In this document: in pieces, positions 10,887-21,870 of the stretch
Layout of the letters: every line of letters starts with the position of its first letter
Position numbering within the stretch: position 1 is the stretch's first letter
Origin: Piliocolobus tephrosceles
Taxonomy: Eukaryota > Chordata > Mammalia > Primates > Cercopithecidae
Assembly: GCF_002776525.5 (NCBI RefSeq)
Contig: NC_045437.1
Location: forward strand, 132,280,590-132,344,589
Length of the DNA: 64,000 nucleotides
Direction: 5' to 3'
Translations under genes and position numbers: made by a program
Notes under the pieces: generated by a model
What the model saw: only the letters and a program-made list of their open reading frames with translations
Databases searched by the model: none
What the model was told of the DNA's origin: nothing

Positions 10887-11328
10887 TACTATTCACAATA
10901 GCAAAGACATGTACTCAACCTAGATGCCCATCAATGGTGGACTGGATAAAGAAAACGTGATACATACACATCATGGAATACTATGCAGTCATAAAAAAGA
11001 ATGAAATTATGTCCTTCACAGCAACATGGATGTAGCTGGAGGCCATTATCTTAAGCAAATTAATGCAGGAGCAGAAAACCCAATACTGCATGTTCTCCCT
11101 TCCAAGTTGTAGCTAAACGCTGAGTATACATGGACACAAAGAATGATAAACACCAGAGCCTACTTGAAGGTGGAGTGTGGGAGGAGGGTAAGAATTAAAA
11201 AACTACATTTATGCTCACTACCTGAGTGACAAAATAATTTGTACACCAACTCCCATAACACACAATTTACCCATGTAGCAAACATGCACATGTATCCCCT
11301 TAACCTTAAATAAAAGTTGGAAGGAAAA

Positions 11329-12735
11329 AAATGTGGGATGCAATGAAAGCAATGCCTAGAGGCAAATTATAGCAACTCCATATATTAGAAAAGAAGAGAG
11401 ATCTAAAATCAATAATCTAAATTTCTACCTTAGATGCTAGAAAAAAGATCAAATGAAATACAGAGTAAGCAAAAGAAAAAAATACTATTTAGATCATAAA
11501 TCAATGAAATTGCAAACAGAAGAACTACAAAATCTAAAAAAAATCAAAAGCTGGTTCTTTGAAAAGGTCAATGAGAGTTATAAACCTCTGGTCTGGAAAA
11601 CCAAGAAAACAAGAGAGAAAACACAAATCAGAAACAAATATCAGAAATCAAAGAAAGACCATTGGTATTGTTTCTGTGGACATTAAAAGGATAATAAAGG
11701 AATATTATTAATAACTATATGCCTTCAATTAAATAACTTAGAGATGGACCAATTTCTTGAAAGACACCATCTATTAAACTTCCAACTCACCCCAAAAGAA
11801 ATAGACAATGTGAACAGACTTATCTATAAGAAATTGAATCAATAATTAATAACCTTCCAAAACAGAACACAAAGCCCAGATATTTTACTGGTGAATTCCA
11901 GTGAGATACCACTACACACCTATTAGAATGGCTAACCTCCCAAAGACAGACCACACCAAATGCTGGCAAAGATGTGGAAGAACAGGAACTCACAGTCATT
12001 GCTGGTGGGAATGAAAACTGGTGCAGTCACTTTGGAAGACAATTTGGCAATTTCTCCCAAAGCAAAACTTAGTCTTACATGATCTAACAATTACACTAGT
12101 TAGTATTTACGGAAATGAGTGAAAAGCATGTGTCTACATAAAAACCTGCAAATGAATGTTTATAGCAGCTTTATTCATAATTGCCAAAACTTAGAAGCAA
12201 CTAAGATATCCTTCAATAGGTAAAAAGAAATTGGTATATCCATACAATGGAATATTACTCAGTAATAACCAAAAAAAAAAAAAAAATACTAAGCCACAAA
12301 AAGTCATGAAGGAGCCTTATATGCATGTTATTAATTGAAAGATGCCAGTGTGAAAAGGCTATATATTGTGCGATTCCAACTAGAGGATATTTTGGAAAAG
12401 GCAAAACCATAGAGACAGTGAAAAGATCAGTAGTTGTCAGAGATTTGGAGTGAGGGAGGAAGGGAAGAATAGGTGGAACACACAGGAGATTCTTAGGGTA
12501 ATGAAACTGTTCTGTTTGGTACTGCACAAGAATGGATACATGACATTATGCATTTGTCTAAACTCATAAAAGTGTACAGCACACCAGTGATCCCTAATGT
12601 AAATTATCCCTAATGTAAATTACTACTGATAATGTATCAATACTGATTTGTCAATTGCAATAAATATTTCCACTCAATTTTTCTGTAAACCAAAAAACTT
12701 CCCTAAAAATTGTCTATTAATTTTTTTAAATAATG
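11329..12735 (+). mobile_element. Old L1M LINE, segment 3: rest of ORF2 with internal deletion, and 3' UTR
   Basis: ORF2 of the old L1M continues from 'gtgggatgcaatgaaagc', exactly where segment 2 stopped. It runs to 'ctggtgaattcca' at about 11899, then jumps to 'gtgagataccactac', which belongs much nearer the end of ORF2. Most of the reverse-transcriptase domain is thus deleted. The 3' UTR follows ('ggtaatgaaactgttctg' at about 12498) with the end near 12735. A 16-bp unit 'atccctaatgtaaatt' is tandemly doubled at 12590-12621. The subfamily is roughly L1MB to L1MD. Confidence 0.82.
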
Positions 12736-12739
12736 AGAA

Positions 12740-13045
12740 ATCTATATATTTATATGGAAAGATCTATCTGATGCACGGATAAGAGGAAACAGCAAGGGTA
12801 GAACAGTGTAAAAATGTGTTGCTTTTTACATAAACATAGGGGAAAATAAATGTACATTCATATTCACTTGTTTATACATAAAAAGCATTGGAAGAAAACC
12901 TACAGAACTAATCACAGTGGTTACCTGTGAGGCTGGCTGTCGAACTGACTGGAGGAGGGAGAGTTATGAAAGAGAGAATATGTGAATCTATGTCATTTGA
13001 TTGTAGCATTATTTATTTTCTAAATTATATTTTTTTAAAAAAACA
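12740..13045 (+). mobile_element. L1M 3' UTR-like fragment
   Basis: Matches the general form of old L1M 3' ends: 'atcacagtggttacctgtg' near 12915, then T-rich and A-rich ends with 'tttttttaaaaaaacaag'. Diverged; could belong to a different L1M copy from the one ending at 12735. Confidence 0.5.
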
Positions 13046-13089
13046 AGCCCCTCAGAAGGTTTGTCTGAGCTCTGGGGAAAGCTGCGCTT

Positions 13090-13615
13090 GAATGTCCTAG
13101 AACTAATATTTTTATTTAACACTCTGAATAACTCTCCGGAATTTACCCTATAGAAATTCTTTCATGTGTGCAGAAACTACAGAGATATTCACTGCAGCTT
13201 ATTTGTAATAGATGAAATTTTGGAAACATCTTAAATATGTGTCAACAGTGGAAGTGGTTAAGAGAATAGTAATGCAGACACACTAGGCACTGCGATGCAT
13301 CAGTTAAAAAGAATAAAGTAACTTCGTATGAGTTGTTGAAAACATCCATGATTTATTGTCGAGAAAAAAAATTAAGTTGCAGAAAAACATGGACAGAAAA
13401 CTTTGTAACTATAATATGATTTTGTTTGTAAATGTAATAAAGATCTGGAAGGATACACAACAAACTGAAAACAGTGCCTACCTCGGGGGAAGTTATAAGG
13501 GTAGGAGGGGAGTGTCCTGCTTTTTACTCTACTTCCTATTGTTTGACTTTTTTTCTTTGCAACTATGATGTATTGCTTTTTATACATGAATACACACATA
13601 AAGATTTTTAAAAAC
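13090..13615 (+). mobile_element. L1M fragment (ORF2 end and 3' UTR)
   Basis: Begins in sequence like the terminal part of L1M ORF2 ('tttaccctatagaaattct', 13141-13160) and continues into a 3' UTR with 'aaacagtgcctacctcggg' at 13470. It ends at an A-rich stretch near 13610. It is the last of the L1 series in this block. Confidence 0.65.
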
Positions 13616-14595
13616 CCAATGGAGTGTTCCTGTCCAGAAGCAGCAGCCATCTCAGGGACTGTTTGTCATTACCTCTATTCATTTCTTTCGGACCAGGAAG
13701 GGCTAAAGGAACCTCAGTGTTCTCTGTAGCATTGTTAACTGGGGCACTGAATCTAACTTGCCGTACCCTGTAATTGGATCCTTCCAGTAAAGCTGCCTCA
13801 ATAAAATGTCCCAAGTGCAGCAGCCAAGTGTTTAGGAGGCACATAGGACCTTGGTGGCAGCCTTGGAGGTAGGGGTGGGAGCCTGGGCCTGGGGCCTGGG
13901 TCTAAAATGCTGTAGGAGGCATGCATTAAAGTCCCAGCAAGCTTAACTAGCAACAGAGGGGCATGTCTGCATTTTTCATGCAGGCTTAGAGAGACTTGTT
14001 TGCAAGGCTCAGGATCCCTGGTGAGCAGTTTTCTGTGGCTTCAGTTACAGCACAATTTCAAAAGTATTAATGCAATGAGACTTTCGTATAACTACATTAG
14101 GAAAAGGAAAAAAATTAACTCTGGTTTCTCCAGCAGGCATTCACAACTGCTATAATGAATATATCACAAGAAGGAAGTGATTGTCGATAATTATCCCCTA
14201 TAATCCCATCTCATGCAGTACCAAAAATGATAGGCAGAGAGGGGCCGGCGACTTCCTCTTTGCTTGGTCTGTAAGCACGATGTAAGTTCCATTCATATGG
14301 TCTTTCCTTTTATTGTTTCATCTCCCAGGGCCCATGAATTCTCTTGTGATCTAAAGAATAAGCTCTCTATCACGGTCATTTTTTGTTTTAAGGTTTCAAA
14401 ACCCAAGAGCTGAATCCAGATGTGGCCTTTTAAGTCAAGCCAGCCTGGAGTCACAGACTGTTGGTGCCTAATGCTTGTCTGTCTCAGTTCTCCTCCTTCA
14501 CACAGGTGGAGTAAAGGTCTTCAGACACGAAATTACATGGAGGTGTCAGTCACAGAGTAGGGACCTGAATTTTGGCCTCCGGAAATTCCATTCCA
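13616..14595. other. Unique sequence, no gene seen
   Basis: No repeat family is recognised with confidence. A short GC-richer patch (13855-13915) is G-rich with repeated 'gggcctgggg'-like words. Open frames of up to 78-92 codons exist on the minus strand, but they lack any recognisable domain and are not supported as genes. Confidence 0.5.
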
Positions 14596-14599
14596 GATT

Positions 14600-15430
14600 T
14601 CTGAAGCCATGTGTTTATTTATTCATATCCTCACTCATTTCTTCATTCAACAAATTCTTATTGAGCACCTACTATGTACAGAGAAGGATAGCGTTATAAT
14701 TTAAAGTGCTAACTTTGGAAACAAATTGCTTAGGTTTTCATCCTAGCTCCAATGCTTATTACCTGTGTATCCTTTATGGAGTTACATAACTTCTCTGTAT
14801 CAGGTTCTCTATATTTAAATGGAAATAATGGTGGAACCTACCTCGTAACGTTGTTGGGAAGACTAGAGGAGTTAATATATGGAAGGGACTTAGTATACAG
14901 TATAATGATTGCTACTGTTGTCACATTTTTATCATTATGTACCAAACATTATCCAGTGGATTTGGAATACAATTACGAACAAAACAGACAGGGACTTACT
15001 TTCATAATGTGCATTGACTAGTGTGGAAGAGCTGGGACTTAATCTAACCAGGATGGTCAGACAAGGCTGACCTGAGAAAATGATGCAGTTCTGAAATCTA
15101 AAGGAGTTAACTAGGCTAAATGGGAAGGGAAAGTTTTTTGAGTGAAGGAAAAAGAATGTGCAAAGGTTCTGAAACAGCTGGAGCATAGTTTTTTTAATAA
15201 AACTGCAATACTATGTGTGTGGCTGCAGCATAGATGTCAAAGGCAGGGCAAGATGAGGTTGAGTCCTGTTAAGTGTCGCATCTCCTAGGGCCTTGCAGAC
15301 CACTTTAATGGGCCATCGTTATCCTAGAAATAATAGGAAGGCATTGGGGGGCTTTAAGCAGGGAAATGCCATGATTAGATTTCATTTTAGAAAGATCTCT
15401 CTGGCTGCTAAATAAAGAATAGATTGGAGG
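14600..15430 (-). mobile_element. L2 LINE 3' region, interrupted by a MIR
   Basis: The reverse complement of the L2 3' end: 'cttcattcaacaaattctt' and 'gagcacctactatgtac' at 14640-14685. After a MIR the element resumes with 'accaaacattatccagtg', 'aacagacagggacttact' (14983-15000) and, further on, 'ggcattggggggctttaag' and 'agatctctctggctgct'. The join reads in order across the MIR, so this is one L2 copy. Confidence 0.75.
14704..14930 (+). mobile_element. MIR SINE nested in L2
   Basis: Nearly complete MIR: 'aagtgctaactttggaaac', 'tagctccaatgcttattac', 'ataatggtggaacctacct' and 'gaggagttaatatatgg' occur in consensus order. Insertion into the L2 above is inferred from the continuity of L2 on either side. 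Confidence 0.85.
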
Positions 15431-16224
15431 AATGTCCTTTCTCAAATATCCAGTGTCTCTCTTTGTTGACAATCATGGTAGATAAAGGGAGGGCATGCAT
15501 CCAGGGAAAGAAGTCAGTGATTGTCTTCACAGAGAGAGGTGCAGAGAGGTTGGGTGGTGGGAGAGGGCCAGATGGGAGGTAAATTTTGCCTGCTTGCCAA
15601 CTTAGAGAATGGCACAGCCAGTCGTTCTTCTTTAAATGGTCACCATATTGAATAGCAACAAGAATAATTTTTTAAAGCAAAGGAAACTCATTCTGGACAC
15701 CTACAGCAAAAAGGGAATTTGTTAGAAGATGTGGAGGTATCCTAGGATCAAAGGGAAGGCTGCAAAACCAGGCTTAAAATGAACAGAGTCCAAGCAACTC
15801 CAAATCATTGGTAGAGGAGCCAATGAGAAGAAATCGCTACCCCTCTGCTCCTCTTCTTCCCTGCCCATTGTTTTGGAATGGATGCTAAGCAACTAAAACC
15901 CAACAGGTATCCACTAGAATATTCAGTCATGGAAGCATCTTCCTCTCCTCACACCTAATCATGTCCACCACAACCTCTCCCAACTGTCCCCAACACATCC
16001 CCTCAGACCTGACAGTTTTCACCACTCTTCCAGTTTCCTTGCCATCAGATCCTTCTTTGTAAATGATAGCATGCAGGGGTGCCTCCACATTCCACCCTTC
16101 AGTCATGGGCCCCCACTTTGTTTCCAAATTTCTGTTTTGCTTTCTGCTTCCTGATGGTAAACACCCCTCTGTATTTTGAACTTTTTAAAGACAGTAACCT
16201 AATTGCTGGCTACGTTCAGGGATA
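15431..16224. other. Unique or unassigned repeat sequence, no gene seen
   Basis: 15655-15890 has the look of a medium-reiteration repeat ('gggaatttgttagaagatg', 'caatgagaagaaatcgc'), but I cannot name it. The rest is C- and T-rich unique sequence (15900-16130). No coding signal. Confidence 0.45.
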
Positions 16225-16429
16225 TGTGGTAGGGTCAGAGAAAGAGCATTAGGTTTGCACATAGAAAACGAATTCTGGCTTCCGCTCACTAATTATGTGA
16301 CCCTAAATAAGTCACTTACTCTCTCTGAGCCTCAGTGTCCTCATCCATAAAATAGGCATGACAACAACAGTTATTTCACAGATTACGGGACAATCAAAAG
16401 AAATTGTGAATGTGAAAATGCTTTAAACC
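16225..16429 (+). mobile_element. MIR SINE
   Basis: 'ataagtcacttactctctc' followed by 'gagcctcagtgtcctcatcc' and 'ataaaataggcatgac' is the MIR core and downstream region in consensus order. It abuts the MER5A at 16430. Confidence 0.85.
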
Positions 16430-16605
16430 AGTGGTTCTCAATACTGGCTGAGCCTCAGAATCTCTTGTTGTTTTGTTTCTTAAAAGACAGATGACTTTCC
16501 CAGACCTACTGAGTCAAAATATCCAAGGGTAAACCTCAGACAGCTATATTTCTAAAAAGTGTCTAAAGTGATTCAAATGTGCAGGCAGAGTGAAAAACAC
16601 ATTCT
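16430..16605. mobile_element. MER5A-type hAT-Charlie element
   Basis: Starts with the hAT terminal motif 'cagtggttctcaatactgg', then 'gcctcagaatctc', 'cccagacctactgagtc' and 'tatatttctaaaaagtg' match the MER5A order. The far inverted end is degraded. A non-autonomous DNA transposon relic. Confidence 0.75.
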
Positions 16606-16639
16606 GGATGTAACCGTTTGGACGCACACTGCTGTCCAG

Positions 16640-17330
16640 CAACACTTACCCACTGTGGTCTGGCTACTATGTTCTATCCCTTCTCCCTGCTGTTATTCCT
16701 AGGCATCTCCAAACCATCCTCTGCTTAGACTTCCTGGGAAGCCTTCAGTGATTGTAAATCAGACACATCAGTGCTCCGTTTGAATACCTTCAAGTGCCTC
16801 ACAGTGTTCTTAGGATGAGGAACAGATGATGACTTGAGGCCCCGCAGGATTTGGCTGTGCCGACCTCTGACCTCAACCCCTCTCACTCCCTCCTCTCCTT
16901 GTGTTCTGGCCCACAGTTCTTTCTGGTTCTCCAACACACCAGGTTCCCTTTCCCTGGGGTCCTTTGCACTTGGTGACCCTCCTGTCCAGAATGTTCCACT
17001 CCAGACCTCTGAATGTCTGGATCTTTCTTAACGTTGAGCCAGAGGGAGACCTACCAGAACATCCAACCTCAATTACTCCCTCTCCACCTGTCACCTTTCA
17101 TTCATCACGGCACCTGATTTATTTTCTTTAAGTCACTTAACCTTCTCTGAGATCATTCCTTTATTCATTTTCTTATTTCTATACATTTTTCCTGGCTAGA
17201 ATGTAAGTTCTGCAAGAGAGGGATATTTCAAGTATAGGTGATTGATTTATCTGTAGTACTAAGATTGCCTGGCACATAGTTATAGGTGCTTAGCAAATTA
17301 ATCAGAGCATGAATAAATAAATGCACATTT
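16640..17330 (+). mobile_element. L2 LINE, 3' region
   Basis: Contains the L2 series 'cctttgcacttggtgaccc'-like sequence at 16963, a cluster like 'ccagaatgttccactcc' at 16986, 'ctagaatgtaagttctgc' at 17195, and the end 'gcctggcacatagttatagg' at 17268. Overlapping open frames of 65-76 codons on both strands here fall entirely within the L2 and are not genes. Confidence 0.78.
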
Positions 17331-18004
17331 TGTTATCTAGGGCAAAGGAGAACTCATATCTTGCCATCCCCCAATGGTTTAGCCAAGCTATAAAATGACC
17401 AGAATTTCTACTTTGATTCAGCTTCCAGTTGCTGAATTGCAACTCCCAAAATTCACAGCCAAGCACTATCAGGTGACCATAGACTCCAAAAGGTATCATA
17501 AATTGCTTCATATGTGTTCTTCTGGGGCTTAGGCAATGAACTTGATATTTACTGTTTGGCAAAATCTTTCTGTTTTACTTTGTTGGTAGGTGTAAGTTGA
17601 TTTTTGCAGCCAAAAACACCTCTTTCTGGCTGGCTTCCCTGTTTTTCCTCCTTTTACTAGCATACCCTGGAGTAGTATAACCAAGCTGAGGTGAGTTATG
17701 TGCAGGGAAATGGGCCTTAATGAATAGAAAATCCATGGAATTCATTTGATGTTAGCACATTAACACTCTTTTTGCCAAGTCTTCCAAATTTCAACTTTTC
17801 TGCACAAAAAATAAAAATATTGGAGGAAGGTATATCTCTTTTAAGACCGTGATCTTGGAATTACATAAGCAATTCTATACCCTTTTTTGTAGTGAAACGT
17901 GGTCAAAAGCAGTAAACCGTCATCAACGAACCCCAGACCCAAATGTCAACAAGCCCCGTTGGTATAATATATTGGCAGGGGCTTAGGCCATGACGTCAGG
18001 TATA
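17331..18004. other. Unique sequence, no gene seen
   Basis: No repeat identified. An 86-codon minus-strand frame (17302-17562) overlaps the end of the L2 and shows no domain. 17375-17460 is a moderately complex stretch without low-complexity bias. Confidence 0.5.
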
Positions 18005-18200
18005 CTAGGTGCTGTGGCTTACTGGCTGTGGATCTGGGGCAAGGAACTTAGCCTTCCTAAGTCTCAGGTTCCTCATCTGTAAATTCAGGGCCATAATAGC
18101 ACCTGTGTCGTATCATTAACCATCGTTAGGATGAAATAAAATAGATGTCAGGTGCCTAGCATATTACTAGCATGGAGTAACCATTCTAGGCATATTGGCT
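18005..18200 (+). mobile_element. MIR SINE
   Basis: MIR signature 'ggaacttagccttcctaag', 'ctcaggttcctcatctgta', 'aggatgaaataaaatag' and 'aggtgcctagcatattact' in consensus order. Confidence 0.8.
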
Positions 18201-18569
18201 GAAAACTAAATAAATTAACTAAATAAGTGTCATTCCACTGTCTCTCCTTTTTAGATTCCATTTCCCTACCATGCTCTTCCATGCTATGCTCCCCTTCAAG
18301 AACGCTGAATGATAGGATCGATTTGGAGAGAAAAATAGGCCCAGTTATAATTGGGGTCCAGCCTGGAGCCTGGTCTCCTGAAAAACAACTATCATTTTCA
18401 CATCAGAAATGTCCTGATGTACTGTAGAACATAGTCTCTCACCCACCAAATAGAGATAATAATATACCCTACAGGCTGAATGTGGAGTCGAATCATTCTC
18501 ACGAATCTGTTTCCTGTAAGATCTTTTGCCAGGTTCTGGACATATTACATTAAAAAAGACACAGGCCCT
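18201..18569. other. Unique sequence, no gene seen
   Basis: No repeat or coding signal recognised. A 66-codon frame (18227-18427) has no recognisable similarity. Confidence 0.5.
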
Positions 18570-18690
18570 CCCCCACAGATCTCACAGACTCACTTCAAAT
18601 CTCAATTCTGTCTCTGCCTGGCAAAAATGTGAGCAAGTCACTGGGCTTACTGAGCCTCAGCTTTGTGCTTTAGAAAGGGATATCTGGCCT
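18570..18690 (+). mobile_element. MIR SINE fragment
   Basis: 'tgtgagcaagtcactgggc' followed by 'tgagcctcagctttgtgc' fits a diverged MIR core. Short and weak at both ends. Confidence 0.5.
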
Positions 18691-20789
18691 CCTACACCCT
18701 CTGTGCTGAATGGGACTTCAATCAGATAAAGCATTTCTAGTGGTCAGAAACCAACTCTGGATAACTTAAGCAGAAAGGTATTTTTAGAAGGTTATCAGGT
18801 TACTCAAACTACCAACCCAAAGGCTGGAAAACACACAGTATCCAAGGGCCCCACAGCAACTTGCAAAAGGAACGCCTGCACAGAACATAGTCACTGCTAG
18901 ACACCAAGGCCCTCACCACAGAAAGTTGCAACCACCACCATGAATAATTAATTCCCTCCAAATTTACATCCTGGCTCACAACCCAAAGGCCCAGGGAGGA
19001 ACATCCAGTTGTCTGAGCCTAGATCATGAGTCTACTCTGCAGCTGCCAGGGATTGGGGAGAAGGAAATCGAGACACTGTCAGTTTCCAAAGTGGGAGGCA
19101 AGAACTGCCTTCCTCCATGCCCTAGGTTGGAGGGGTATGTGGGTGCTGAGCAGTCCCCCAATGCCAAATACCCACCGAAGGATATGAAAGTACTTTGCAC
19201 ACCACGGATAGCTGTGTCTTTCTGAATCATGCTGACTGGGCAGAGTTCAACCGCCTATGAATAGGGCTGATGAGGACCAAAGACCTAAGGAGCACGTTCA
19301 TTGTGCTTTAAAAGAAAGAAGAATGAATTATCCATACTCAAAAGAGATTTACTGTAAGAGCCCATGGGTATTTCCTAGAAAAATTCCAATAGTTTCATGC
19401 TGTTAGGACAAGGCATTTGTGTAACTTCTACAGGGGAAATGGCTTAGTGCTTTATTCACTAATATCAACCTGTCATCTCGTTACTATTGATCAGCACTGG
19501 CTGGCCACCGGCATGTTGGGAAGGAGCTGGTTCCTCAAAGGTCGGCCCTGACCTGAAAATCCTCCTGCCCAGTGCCAGGTACTTTCTGAGAGCTCCACAA
19601 AATTCTCCAGCCAATGGTGTCTTCGCCTATAGCCTCCTCTCCCTCAGAGGGTGAAAAAAAAAAAAAAGAGTGGCTCTATGTATGAATTGAGAGAGGTATT
19701 TTAAACACTGCTGGGCACAGCTGCCTTCACTCAGTAAATATATTTGTTACACAGTGCCAGGAAATTGTGAAGGAGAGAGCAGAAGAGGGAGAAACAATAG
19801 CTATCTTTGGAGCCTGAAGTCTTGCTTGGAGTCACTCACCACCCTGGCACCATGCCAAAAGCATGCTTTTCCCCACCATCTCAATCCTCCAACGTACCCC
19901 TGCATCCTTTTATAATAAGCAGCCTTGAGTGCTGTCATTTAATACCCATACACAGGGCTCCCCAGAGCTTGAAAACTCTTGCAACTGTCTCCTTGATAGG
20001 CATCTAAGAAACAAATGAGGAGAAAGGATGTCTAAAGGCTCCATTAACATTGTTAGGTTAGAAACGTTGACAATAAGTCGATTCTTTTTGACATGACTGT
20101 CCTGGTAATGAAGGGACATTTCTACATGACTCTTCCTAATGTAAGATAAGATATGGATGGCCTCTGATTTTTCTGACACATGTCCAGTATATCAAAGGGG
20201 TGGGGACTGGTATAAGAAAATGGGTTGTTTCAGTGACACATTAATAGGAGCCCTGGTTGGGAGATTAATGATAATGCTACCTTGGGCTTGAGTGTTCTGG
20301 CAGCTCACCTGGGAATGTAAGCTGGAATTCCTAGAAGAGGGGGTTAGAAAACCCAGGGGCCTCCACGTAACACCCAGATGAAGTTCCCTCATTTGCCCAC
20401 AGAATCCTAGAAAACCACAGGCAGGAGGGGAATTGTCCATGCTCTAGGATGGTATTTTTCGTCTGCCTCTGGCTGGGTTATGGGTGATAATTAGGTGGGC
20501 CTGGTTCTGACCTGTCAAAAAGAATGGATCTGCTGAGATTGGTAGCAGACCCCTTGAGGAGGCAGGAATGAGGCTGTTGGGACAGTAGACTAGCCGGGCT
20601 GGCCAGGAGGCTAGAGCAGGGAAAGCTGGCTCCCATAATTGGACGAGAATAGAACAGAGACTCCGGAAGCAGAAGTTGAAAGACCAGCAATTTCAGCATC
20701 CAGTGATCTTTCCCCAGACACTGAGCCTGCCCCGTAGAGCTCCAGGAGTTCTTAGGAGGTCACATTTGGTACGTAAAAACAGAACTAAA
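18691..20789. other. Unique sequence with one unassigned old repeat
   Basis: 18735-19250 resembles a medium-reiteration repeat ('ctctggataacttaagcag' near 18755), but I cannot name it. The remainder, including 19260-20789, shows no recognised repeat apart from a 13-A run near 19650. Frames of up to 89 codons on either strand lack domains, signal peptides or consistent codon bias. Confidence 0.45.
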
Positions 20790-21005
20790 CAAAACCCAGC
20801 CTCTGTGCTCCCAAATCACCTCACCCTGCCCTACTTTTTCCACAGCCTTTAACCACCTTCCAACATATACTATAATTTACTAGCATGTTATCTTAGGCGT
20901 AGATAAGCCTCAAGGCATGGCTCTTTGTTTTGTGTTCCAAGCGCCTACAACAATGCTGACATATAGTAGGCACTCAATGAATACTTCCTTAATAAATGAC
21001 TGACT
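20790..21005 (+). mobile_element. L2 LINE 3' end
   Basis: C-rich 'ctcaccctgccctac' leads to a typical L2 end: 'caatgctgacatatagtagg', 'cactcaatgaatacttcc', 'aataaatgactgac'. Confidence 0.65.
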
Positions 21006-21029
21006 TTAAAAATTGCTAAAAGTCAAATA

Positions 21030-21315
21030 TTTCCTTTTTTTTTATTTTTTAAGGACAGAGTCTCACTCTGTTGCCCAGGCTGGAGTGCAGTAACACAATC
21101 ATGGCTCACTGCAGCCTCAAACTTTTGAACACAAGTGATCCTCCCACCTCAGCCTCCCAAATAGCTGGGACTACAGACCATACTTAGCTAATATTTTTAT
21201 TTATTTATTTTTGTAGAAACGAGGTCTCACTATTGCCCAGGATGGTCTTGAACTCCTAACTTCAAGCAATTTACCAAAACACTAGGATTACAAATGTGAG
21301 CTAACACACCTAGCC
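21030..21315 (-). mobile_element. AluJ, minus strand
   Basis: Minus-strand Alu with J-type features ('gtggctcactgcagcctc'-like sequence and 'gaggtctcactattgccc'). It is well diverged, with AT-rich expansion in the middle linker ('tttttatttatttattttt'). Flanking 'gtcaaatatttcc' (from 21022) and 'atcaaatgtttctcc' (from 21315) are consistent with an aged target-site duplication. Confidence 0.9.
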
Positions 21316-21607
21316 ATCAAATGTTTCTCCATTGAAAAACAAAATTATAAAATTAGTTAAACTTCTTTGGCAACTTAACCACATGATATGAATAAGAGAT
21401 GTTGTTACATTATTATTAAATTTTAAAATCATCAAAAAGATGCAAAGAAAACAGCAAGTACTTGGGAAAAGGTGAGCATTCTAGGGAAGGCACTAGAAGC
21501 AGAAGATTGATAGGTTTGCCCTATGAACGATTGCTTATGCATTTTGGGGCTTTAACTCCCTTCTTGGTAATAATACAGACAGTTATGGTACGAATGAAAG
21601 TAATACC

Positions 21608-21870
21608 GTCAATGTTTATGAAGTTCTGATAATGTCCCAGGCCCCAGGGCAAAACAGTTTAGCTGCATTATCTCACCTAATTCTTAAAGCAACATATTAG
21701 AGCAGTTGCCATGATTACCACTTCTGTTTTACAGATGAGGAAACTGAGTCACAAAGCGGTTGAGTAATTCTCTCACAATCACAGAGTTATAATAGTACAA
21801 GGCAAGGCTGGGCACATGAACTCCAAATTTTCTGATTCTGAGCTCCCACATCAGGCCCTATGTCATAACT
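21608..21870 (-). mobile_element. MIR SINE, minus strand
   Basis: Reverse-orientation MIR: 'tgcattatctcacctaatt', 'ttttacagatgaggaaactg', 'agtcacaaagcggttgag', 'cacaatcacagagttataa'. One of the better preserved MIRs in the window. Confidence 0.85.

Larger units (their letters stand above)
7085..11115 (+). pseudogene. L1P ORF2 (endonuclease/reverse transcriptase) pseudogene
   Basis: ORF2 normally encodes the endonuclease, reverse transcriptase and cysteine-rich domain that copy L1 and Alu RNA by target-primed reverse transcription. Endonuclease remnants are visible at about 7440-7720 ('atagtgggaggcttcaacac', and the peptide MDLTNICRTLHPTTEYTFSS). Reverse-transcriptase landmarks are IILIPKPGRDTT (about 8848-8883) and the catalytic loop, which reads as FVDDIIL at about 9440-9461 ('tttgtagatgatataattc'), with both aspartates still encoded. 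The 3' part includes 'atggaatactatgcagtc' at 10973. The reading is destroyed by numerous stops and frameshifts, by a truncated AluY at 8457-8643, and by a tandem duplication at 10807-10886. The end is estimated from the family stop position. Confidence 0.85.
4856..11328 (+). mobile_element. Near full-length L1P (L1PB or old L1PA-like) inserted in the old L1M
   Basis: A 6.47-kb plus-strand L1 includes a 5' UTR starting near 'gacccaagatggctgacg', degenerate ORF1 and ORF2, a 3' UTR and a short A tail ('gttggaaggaaaaaaa', about 11310-11328). Flanking 'ttgggatg' (about 4848-4856) and 'gtgggatg' (about 11332-11339) mark the target site in the old L1M ORF2. The 3' UTR ends with 'aacatgcacatgtatcccc', as in L1PB and older L1PA. 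Later changes are a 187-bp truncated AluY and a 40-bp tandem duplication. Many stops and frameshifts in both ORFs make it retrotransposition-dead. Confidence 0.9.

Noticed and set aside
4856..11328. L1P as a potentially active element
   Set aside because: Both ORFs have many stops and frameshifts, ORF2 is interrupted by an Alu and a duplication, and the 3' UTR subtype is old.
14704..14930. tRNA-like sequence in MIRs as tRNA genes
   Set aside because: MIRs descend from tRNA but these copies lack an intact tRNA fold and are scattered decayed SINEs.
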